Translations under genes and position numbers: made by a program
From: JAIEPT01 sp038217425
Lineage (GTDB): Bacteria > Planctomycetota > Planctomycetia > Gemmatales > Gemmataceae
Direction of reading: 5' to 3'
Assembly: GCA_038217425.1 (NCBI GenBank)
Contig: JBBQPM010000151.1
Span: forward strand, 1-16,644
Length of the DNA: 16,644 nucleotides
In this document: piece after piece, positions 1 to 7,500 of the stretch
Layout of the letters: each line of letters begins with the position of its first letter
Numbering within the stretch: the stretch's first letter is position 1
Notes under the pieces: generated by a model
The model's database searches: none
What the model was told of the DNA's origin: nothing
Seen by the model: only the letters and a program-made list of their open reading frames with translations

Positions 1-166
1 GTGTGGCGGCGGGTATTGGTTCCCTTTCTAAGATCTTATCGACACCTACCAAACACACTCCCGGGCCTACTGCCGTCGGCCGCTCGCCTTAGCTTCTGAA
101 CGCTAAACCGCTCTAGGGACAACTTGCGAGTCTGAAGAAACAAGAGGGCGGCAATTCGCATGGCGG

Positions 167-172
167 TATAAT
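167..172 (+). promoter_or_regulatory. Possible -10 box of the TPR-CHAT gene
   Basis: The hexamer TATAAT is an exact match to the sigma-70 -10 consensus and lies 64 bases before the ATG at 237. No good -35 element sits 16-18 bases upstream (144-149 reads GAGGGC) and there is no TGn extended -10. Activity might therefore need an activator, or the match may be chance. The box is flanked by AGAGGG (143-148) and CCCTCT (174-179), a 6-bp inverted repeat that could be an operator or an RNA stem. Confidence 0.35.
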
Positions 173-191
173 ACCCTCTCTCGGCGCTATC

Positions 192-213
192 TCGGTTTCA
201 CTTTGGGAACCGA
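192..213 (+). other. Short hairpin in the leader of the TPR-CHAT gene
   Basis: Bases 192-199 (TCGGTTTC) pair with 206-213 (GGAACCGA) to give an 8-bp stem with one G-U pair and a 6-base loop (ACTTTG). It lies 12 bases before the GGAGA ribosome binding site at 226-230. If transcription starts near 180, the hairpin would be at the 5' end of the mRNA, where it could stabilise the transcript. A stem of this size can also occur by chance. Confidence 0.3.
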
Positions 214-236
214 TAGTTTCGTTCTGGAGAACCGCC

Positions 237-3200
237 ATGATCCCGCGACTCCTGGTTGGCTTCGCTCTGGTCGGATGGACGCTCTCTGCTTTCGCTCAAC
301 CGACCGAAAGCAAGACGCCCCTCACTCCGGCGCAGAAGCAGAAAGAGCGCGTGCGAATCTACAAACAGCGCGAGAAGGCCCTCGACTTGCTCGACGATGG
401 CAAGACGAAGGAAGCGATCTCAGTTCTGGAAAGTTGCCTCAAGAAGCAGCGCGAACTGCTCGGCCCGAAGGACTCTTCCATTCCGCATACGTTGAAGGCG
501 CTCGTCGAAGCCGGCCAAAAACAGGGCGATCTGGAAGTCGCCGTCAAAGCCCAGCGCGAGCTGGTCCGGTTCTACGAAGAAGCGAACCTGGTGAATGGCC
601 TGAGCAGCGCATTGGCGGGACTTGCGGAGACGCTCCAGGCTCGCCAAGAGTTCGCCGAAGCGGTCGAAATCCGCAGGCGACTTTACGACCAGGCGCTCAA
701 GCAACACGGCCCGTCGCACTGGAACATCGCGGAGGTGAAGCATCGATGGGACGATGCCCAACTCCTGGCTGCGATGACGCCGACCGTGCGCGAACAATGG
801 AAGGAAAGCGACCGGTTGTTGAAAGTCGCACGCGCCAAGTGGGTCGATAAGAGTCTCCCTGAGGCGCTGGATCACGCTCAAAAAGCGTTTTTCAAAATCA
901 AAACGATCTTGCCGCCTCATCATCCGCGCCGGGGCGACGCCCTTGACTTGCTCGGCGAGATCCAGTTCGCCATGAAGGATTCGGCGTCTGCCAAGAACTC
1001 GTTCGAGCAGGCGCTGGAGAATGTCGACCGGGCCTGGGGCGGGGACCATCCTCAAAAGGGGCGGGCGCTCCTTCAACTCGGCATCGCACTCTCGTCGCTT
1101 GGTCAACATGCCGACGCGGAGCAGCGATATCGCGCCGCCCTCAACCTACGGAAGAAGCACCTGGGCGAAAATGATCCCGTTTTTCAGCAAGCGGAGCGGA
1201 TCCTCGCCGACGCTCTGATCGCGGGCAAGCGATACGCCGATGCGGAACCGTTGCTGCTGGCCCAACTCGAGCGCGAACGGGAACGCAACCCGGAGAGCGT
1301 CGCCTATAAGACCTGCCTGCAACAAGTGCTGTCCCTCTACCGGGCCCAGAAAGACGAAGCCGGCCTGGCAAAATTTGTTCGGCAGGAATCGGCCGGCCTC
1401 AAGGTTCACATCGTCCGGCGGTATCACGCCTCGGCAGTGCCGGCTCAATTCGCCCTGCTGCTCCCCCTTCTGGAGGTTCGCCAGCAACTCATTCGTGACG
1501 GGTTGCCCGGCGCGCACGACCTGTTGGCGGAAGGTTGGAAGATGAATGCAGAGGTGCTCGAAGAGGCGGAACAATTTGCCGAGTCGGCAACCGCCTGGAG
1601 TGCCGCCGGCGCGGCGATGATCGAAGCGCGCGGAGCCAAGCACTGGGAGGCCGCCGACCTTCGATTCTCGAAGGAAGCCACGGCTGCAGTTGCGAAACTG
1701 TCGCCCATGCAGAGGCGCCAGTGGCGCGAAGCGCGCGAGGCGGAAACGAAAACTCTCCTCGATCGGCCCCTCGGTTTCGGCCAGGGCTACGCCGTTCCCG
1801 CGCTCTGCTCCCTGGTGCACAACGAGGGGGGCAACACCAAGAATTTCGCGACGGGGACGTTCGTCGGCGCTCCCGAATCGGTGACCCAGGCGATTCTCAA
1901 GACCCGGCAAGATACCCTGGGTCCGGCGCATCCGCTCGTCGCCGTCAGTCTCAATAATCTCGGCTCGATGTACTTCGGCCAGGGCCAGCAAGCGCCGGCC
2001 GAGAAGCACTTCCGCGCGGCCCTGGAGATTGCGGAGAACGCCTTGGGTTCCGAGCATCCGCTGCATGCGACGATCGTGGCCAACCTGGCGCTGGTCTATC
2101 AGGCCAAGGGAGACCTTGCGGGCGCCGCCCTTCTCGCGCAGCAAGCCGCCAACGCGCGGGGCGCCGCGCTCGGCAAGGATCATCCGCTGTTTGCCCTGAG
2201 CCAAAACAATCTCGCCGGCCTCTACCTTGGGATGGCCAATCCCGACCAGGCGGAGCAGTGTTTCAAGCTCGCAAGCGCGATCTACGAGAAGGACGTCGCG
2301 AAGTTTCGCCTCGAATTTGCGACGATGCTCAACAACCAGTCGACCATGCACCTGATGCGCCGCGAATTGGCCGAAGCGGAAAAGGCGCTGATGAAAGCCC
2401 GGGAGTTGCTCGGCAACGCCCCATCGCTCGAATCGGCGACCATTCTCGTCAACCTCGCCTCGATCCATTCGCGTCGGCACCAGTACGCAGAAGCCGCTGT
2501 GAACTTGCGCGAAGCCGTCGCCATTCAGAAATCTCGGCTCGGAGCCGCGCATCCCGACGTCCTGGCAACGCTGACCAACCTGGCAGGCGTCCTCCGCGAT
2601 TCGGGCTCGCTCGACCTGGCGGAAACGACTTGCCGACAAGCGCTGGCGATCGGCGAAAAATCGCTTCCCCCGAACCACCCGCACCTGGCAGCCGTGTGGG
2701 GCAACCTCGGTTCGATCCAGCAATCCCAGGGTAAGTTCGATGATGCCGCCGCGAATTTTCAGAAAGCTTTGGCCATGAGCCGAAAGAATCTCGATTGGAT
2801 CGCAGCGGTCCAGTCGGAACGCGAACAACTCCTGATGATCCACGCTCGGCGTCATTATCTCGATGCCCTCGTCGCGCTCGGCGCCAGGGCGGATCTCTCG
2901 GCGGAGGCGGTCTACGCGGAAGTCTTCCCGATGAAGGGGGCCGTCTCCGCTCGGCAGCGTTGGACGAAGCTAACGCGTCTTGCCGCCAAAGGCGACCCCG
3001 CAATTCAGGTTTCGTTCGCGAAGCTCGAAGCGGTCTCCAAAGAGCTTGCAGTCCTCTCGGGAAAGGCGTTCAGCGCCGCCGAGCTTCCGTCCTTTCTCAA
3101 GCAAATCGCGGCCCTGGACGAAAACCGCGAGAGCCTGGAGAAGGAACTCGCCCAGAAAGTCGCCGGGGTCAAGGCGTTCCGCGCGAGCCGAGATTTCACG

Positions 3201-4460
3201 CCCAGGGATTTGCAATCGTGCCTCCCCAGCGACGGCGTCCTCGTCGACTTTCTCGTTTATCAGGTGAAGGAGAAAGAACACCTCGTCGCGTTCGTCGTCG
3301 CCAGCAACGGCGTGCAGCGCGTCGACTTTGGGCCGCTCGAACCGATCGTCAAGAAGATCGACGAGTTCCTCACCGAATTCAGCCTGCATCGCCTGCGCCC
3401 TCTCAAGGATAAGGACGACCCGGCCCAGGTTCTTCGCGAGACGCTGTGGCAGCCGCTCGCCAAGGCGCTCGCCGGCAAGAAGCTGGTACTGATCGCGCCG
3501 GACGGCCCTCTCTGCCGGCTCCCGTTCGCAGCGTTGCCAGGGGATGATAAGAAGAAGTACTTACTCGAAGAGATCGACCTCGCGGTGGTCCCGGTGGCGC
3601 AGATGTTGCCGGAGATGTTGGCGCCGCGCGGCAAAGCGTTGCCTCAGATCGGCCTGCTCGCGCTTGGCGACGTCAACTTCGACGCACCGACGAACGTCGC
3701 AAAATCGGCCATCCCCGCATGGAAAAAACGGCTCGACAACTCTTCGGAGGCGTCGGCCTTGCGTCTGGGCGAGAAAAACCATTATCTGGAGCTGGCAGGA
3801 ACCCTCGGCGAGATCAACATCATCGAGGCGACGTTTCGCAAGGCCATCCCGGAAGGAAAGCCGACGATCTTGAGCAAGTCGGCCGCGACGAAGCGAGCGC
3901 TGCTGGAAAAGATCGGCCAGCAACAATTCCTGCATCTGGCGACGCACGGTTACTTTAGCCCAACGAGGATCAAGGCGATCGGCAAAGGCCAGGGCGCTTC
4001 GGGCATGCACCCCGGTCTCCTTTCGGGATTGGTGCTCGCGGGGGCCAATCAACCGCAGGAAGAGGGCACCTTGCTGACCGCTCTGGAAGTCGCGGAACTC
4101 GATCTCTCCAGCGTCGAGTTGGCGGTCCTCAGCGCCTGCCAGACTGGCCTGGGCGAGGTGGCGGGCGGCGAAGGCGTGCTCGGTTTGCAGCGTGCTTTCC
4201 AGATCGCCGGGGCGCGAACGACGGTCACCAGTCTCTGGTCGGTGGACGACAAGGCGACCAAGGACTTGATGGAGGCGTTCTACCGCAACTACTGGGAGAC
4301 CGGCCTGACGCCGCTCGAGTCTTTGAAGCAAGCCCAGCTCATGATGCTGAAGGAAGGCATCGCGCGCAAGGCGGTTCGCAAGGATCTGCCGATCGAAAGC
4401 GGTGGCCGGACGCCGCCGTTCTACTGGGCGGCGTTCGTGCTGGCAGGGGACTGGCGCTAG
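237..4460 (+). CDS. Secreted TPR-repeat protein with C-terminal CHAT caspase-like peptidase domain
   Basis: The 1407-aa protein begins with a signal peptide (hydrophobic LLVGFALVGWTLSAFA, predicted cleavage after AFA, residue ~21). Two blocks of tetratricopeptide repeats of the kinesin-light-chain type follow, at about residues 45-350 and 555-880; the second has repeated HPL...NNLG...Y...AE..F..AL units. A helical linker (~885-990) leads to a CHAT domain (~990-1407). CHAT domains are clan CD cysteine peptidases related to caspases, and the catalytic pair is visible: His1237 in HLATHGYF and Cys1301 in LSACQTGLG. Other family motifs are PDGPLCRLPFAALP, TSLWSVDD and the terminal FYWAAFVLAGDW. 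The ATG at 237 has GGAGA at 226-230 and puts the signal peptide at the N terminus. TPRs normally bind protein partners, and CHAT proteins often act as proteases in signalling or defence; export through Sec to the periplasm is unusual for such a role. The next gene starts 94 bp downstream on the same strand. The domain call is secure; the target is unknown. Confidence 0.95.
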   Translation: MIPRLLVGFALVGWTLSAFAQPTESKTPLTPAQKQKERVRIYKQREKALDLLDDGKTKEAISVLESCLKKQRELLGPKDSSIPHTLKALVEAGQKQGDLEVAVKAQRELVRFYEEANLVNGLSSALAGLAETLQARQEFAEAVEIRRRLYDQALKQHGPSHWNIAEVKHRWDDAQLLAAMTPTVREQWKESDRLLKVARAKWVDKSLPEALDHAQKAFFKIKTILPPHHPRRGDALDLLGEIQFAMKDSASAKNSFEQALENVDRAWGGDHPQKGRALLQLGIALSSLGQHADAEQRYRAALNLRKKHLGENDPVFQQAERILADALIAGKRYADAEPLLLAQLERERERNPESVAYKTCLQQVLSLYRAQKDEAGLAKFVRQESAGLKVHIVRRYHASAVPAQFALLLPLLEVRQQLIRDGLPGAHDLLAEGWKMNAEVLEEAEQFAESATAWSAAGAAMIEARGAKHWEAADLRFSKEATAAVAKLSPMQRRQWREAREAETKTLLDRPLGFGQGYAVPALCSLVHNEGGNTKNFATGTFVGAPESVTQAILKTRQDTLGPAHPLVAVSLNNLGSMYFGQGQQAPAEKHFRAALEIAENALGSEHPLHATIVANLALVYQAKGDLAGAALLAQQAANARGAALGKDHPLFALSQNNLAGLYLGMANPDQAEQCFKLASAIYEKDVAKFRLEFATMLNNQSTMHLMRRELAEAEKALMKARELLGNAPSLESATILVNLASIHSRRHQYAEAAVNLREAVAIQKSRLGAAHPDVLATLTNLAGVLRDSGSLDLAETTCRQALAIGEKSLPPNHPHLAAVWGNLGSIQQSQGKFDDAAANFQKALAMSRKNLDWIAAVQSEREQLLMIHARRHYLDALVALGARADLSAEAVYAEVFPMKGAVSARQRWTKLTRLAAKGDPAIQVSFAKLEAVSKELAVLSGKAFSAAELPSFLKQIAALDENRESLEKELAQKVAGVKAFRASRDFTPRDLQSCLPSDGVLVDFLVYQVKEKEHLVAFVVASNGVQRVDFGPLEPIVKKIDEFLTEFSLHRLRPLKDKDDPAQVLRETLWQPLAKALAGKKLVLIAPDGPLCRLPFAALPGDDKKKYLLEEIDLAVVPVAQMLPEMLAPRGKALPQIGLLALGDVNFDAPTNVAKSAIPAWKKRLDNSSEASALRLGEKNHYLELAGTLGEINIIEATFRKAIPEGKPTILSKSAATKRALLEKIGQQQFLHLATHGYFSPTRIKAIGKGQGASGMHPGLLSGLVLAGANQPQEEGTLLTALEVAELDLSSVELAVLSACQTGLGEVAGGEGVLGLQRAFQIAGARTTVTSLWSVDDKATKDLMEAFYRNYWETGLTPLESLKQAQLMMLKEGIARKAVRKDLPIESGGRTPPFYWAAFVLAGDWR

Positions 4461-4554
4461 CGGTCGGTCGCAGGCTTGCGTTTCCCGGTGGCGGCGGATA
4501 CGATTCGGGCTTCAACCGACGTGCCCTGTCATCCGCAGGACGGAGAATTGCATT

Positions 4555-7500
4555 ATGACTCAATCGCGCTGGCTGCGTTTCCTGGTTCTTTGGTCGGCCC
4601 TCTTTCTCCCCGGCGGCGAGACGTCTCTGCGGAGTCAAGAACTGGAACTCGCGCTCGAAGCGCCGTTCGTGAACCTGGCGCCCGGTCTCAAGTATTCGGA
4701 CGAAGCGCGCGATTACGCCATGACGATCGGCCTGGAGCGAACGCGCGGCGGTCGGCTCTGGGCGGCGTGGGTCGCGGGCGGCGATAGCGACAAGGGCTAC
4801 TTCGTGGCCGCGACCAGCGACGACGAGGGGAAAACCTGGTCGAGGCCGCGCTTCGTGATCGACCCGCCGCCGGCACCGAGCGGGTTGCGCCGCCGTATTC
4901 TCGTCGGCAACTTTTGGCTCGATCCGACCGGTCGATTGTGGCTCTTCTTCGATCAATCGATGGGGTACTTCGACGGCCGCGCCGGCGTCTGGGCCATCAC
5001 CTGCGACAATCCCGATGCCGAGAATCCGACGTGGTCGCCCCCCCGGCGGCTCGCGCACGGCGCGACGCTCAACAAGCCGATCGTCACCAAGGCCGGCGAT
5101 TGGCTGCTCCCCGTCTCGCTCTGGCAGCGCGACCGCATCCGCCCGCTCGAAATTCAATCCGCTCACAAGGAACTCGACGCCGAGCGCATGGCCCATGTCT
5201 TCGTCAGCCAGGACCAGGGCAAAACCTGGAACCGCCGCGACGGCGTCGTCTTCCCCCAGTTCGACTTTGACGAACACATGTTCCTCGAACGCAAGGACGG
5301 CAGTCTGTGGATGCTCGCCCGCACCCGCGCCGGCATCGCTGAAAGCACCTCGACCGACGCGGGCAAAACCTGGAGCGAACCGAAGATCGCGCAGCCGCAC
5401 ATCAACGCCCGCTTCTTTCTCAGGCGGTTGGCGTCCGGCAAGGTACTGCTCGTGCGGCACGGCGCGATCGATCAACGCACCCCGGCGCGTTCGCATCTGA
5501 CGGCGTTTCTCTCGTCGGACGATGGCAAAACCTGGGAAGGCGGGCTCGTCCTGGATGAACGGGCCGGCGTCTCGTATCCCGACGGCTTTCAGGCGCCCGA
5601 TGGTCGAATCTTCATCTCGTACGATCGTAACCGGGCCAAGGATCGCGAGATCCTGTTCGCGGTCTTCACCGAGGCCGACATCCTTGCGGGCCGAGTTGTG
5701 AGCGAGAAGTCTCGACTCAAAGGACTCGTCAATAAGGCGACCGGGCCGACGATCCGCGACTGGACCGAGCAAGCCAGGCTCGACGCGAAACACGACCGTA
5801 CGAATATCCCCTACGACGGCATATCGCCGGATCGCATGGTCTGCGACACGACCTTGCGCGAACTCCCCGACGGCTCGTGGGCCTTGTTCCTGCTCGCGGG
5901 TGACGACATCGAACCCTCGCCCAAGAACTACACCGCCGTGACGCGCAGCTTCGATCAGGGCAAGACCTGGTCGAAGCTCGAAGCGATCGACGTCGGCTTT
6001 CCCCGCACAGGAAAAACAAGCGGCCAGGGCCCGACGGAAATCATGGTTCATGGCAAGCGCTGCACCATGTTCTTCTCGACGCACTCGCAGACGTGGGGCA
6101 GAGACTGGAAATCGTGGTTGATGCACAGCGACGATTCGTGCAAGACCTGGAGCAAACCCGAGCCCGTCCCCGGCCGACTCGGCAACTTCACCTTCATCCG
6201 CAACCATATCGTGACGCGCGACGGCCGAATCATGCTCCCCTTTCAGCATTATCTAGGCCCTGGACCGGACGTGCCGCCCCCCGCCGCGGACGAACGTCCC
6301 TGGAGCGTGTCGCTCCGGCACTACGTCAGCAACCCGCGCAACGGCGTGCTCATCAGCAGCGACGGCGGCAAAACGTGGGCCGAGCATGGCAACATACGGC
6401 TAACCACCGACGACCGCTATCACGGCTGGGCCGAGAACAATCTCGTCGAACTCGCGGACGGCCGAATCGCGATGATCATTCGAGGCGATCGCCTGGGGGG
6501 CGTCCTCTACTATGCCGAGTCCAGGGACGGCGGCAAGACCTGGCCCGAGTTCGCGACCAAGACCGACATCCCCAATCCCGGCTCCAAGGCCACGCTCTAC
6601 CCGCTCGGCGGCGACGCGGTCGCGCTGCTGCACAACCCCAATCCCAAGCATCGCAGTCCGCTCGCCCTCTGGGTCAGCTTCGACGGCATGAAGACCTGGC
6701 CCTATCGCCGCGTTCTCGTCCCCGAATCGTGCGACGGGCCCAAGGGGCGACTCAACTACCCCGACGGCTTCGTGAGCAAGGACAAGCAATGGCTCCACTT
6801 CGCCTTCGACGACAACCGCCATCGCGCCGTCTACTACGGCGCCAAGCTCCCGCCGTTGCCCGTGCCCGCCTCAGCTCCCATCGACGTCGAACACGTCGAG
6901 CCGAATGCGGGGAGCTGCGCCGCGGCGATCGTGGCCGACGCCGTGCCGCTCGTACACACGCAGCAGATCCTCGCGGAAGGGATGGAAACAAAGCCCGTTC
7001 AAGATCGGCTCCAGACGATCCTGCAAAATGCCGGCTCGTCGCTCGACCGTCTCGTCAAACTCAACTTCGTGATGACCGACGACGGTCAGCGGGAAGCCCT
7101 GCGAAAATCGCTCGCGCGCGGCGACTTTGGCAAGGGCAATCCGGCGGTGAGCTTCGTCACCGGTAAGCTTCCGTCCAAGGCGACCTGGGCCGTCGATGCG
7201 GTCGCGCTGGGGACGCGCCGGGCAAGTTGGAAGCAGGTCGAGCACGGCGACGGTTTCGCGATTCTGCCGCCGGGCGCACGCGTCTACGTTTCCGGGCAAC
7301 TCGTCCCTGGCAAGGATCTGGCCGATGCGACGCGCAAGACGCTGGAAGAACTACGCGAAACGCTGAAGTTTCTCGGCCTCAAGGAAAACTCGGTCGTTCA
7401 ACTCAAGGCGTTCCTGCAACCGATGGCGGATCACCAGGGGGTCCGGGAAGAGTTGGCCAAATTCTTCCAGGCCGCCAAGGCGAACGTGCCGCCGTTGGTG

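Larger units (their letters stand above)
1..236. other. Upstream intergenic region, possibly with the tail of an unseen gene
   Basis: No recognisable gene lies here. On the + strand one frame is open from base 1 to a TGA at 97-99 and another (starting at base 3) to a TAG at 90-92. Either could be the last ~30 codons of a gene entering from the left, but neither peptide resembles a family I know. The third frame stops at 29-31. The rest holds a TATAAT box at 167-172, a 6-bp inverted repeat around it, a short leader hairpin at 192-213 and the ribosome binding site GGAGA at 226-230 of the CHAT gene. No tRNA or riboswitch-like fold was recognised. Confidence 0.5.

Noticed and set aside
36..161. 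41-codon - strand open frame starting MRIAALLFLQ
   Set aside because: It has no ribosome binding site I trust and no family resemblance; such a frame is expected by chance.
1146..2855. 569-codon open frame on the - strand
   Set aside because: It is antisense to the TPR region, and its regular pattern mirrors the TPR repeats.
4469..4480. Hairpin CGCA-GGCT-TGCG followed by TTT after the CHAT gene
   Set aside because: A 4-bp stem is too short for a terminator; whether the CHAT gene is cotranscribed with the next gene stays open.
4402..4554. N-terminal extension of the mosaic protein from an upstream ATG
   Set aside because: It overlaps the CHAT gene, gives an Arg-rich non-conserved peptide and would bury the signal peptide that starts at 4555.
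4339..6249. 636-codon open frame on the - strand
   Set aside because: It lies opposite the CHAT gene end and the first propeller, both with clear domain motifs; no family resemblance of its own.
4639..6700. Active sialidase (neuraminidase) assignment
   Set aside because: Asp boxes occur in many propeller proteins, and I could not identify the FRIP motif or the arginine triad, so only a propeller fold is claimed.
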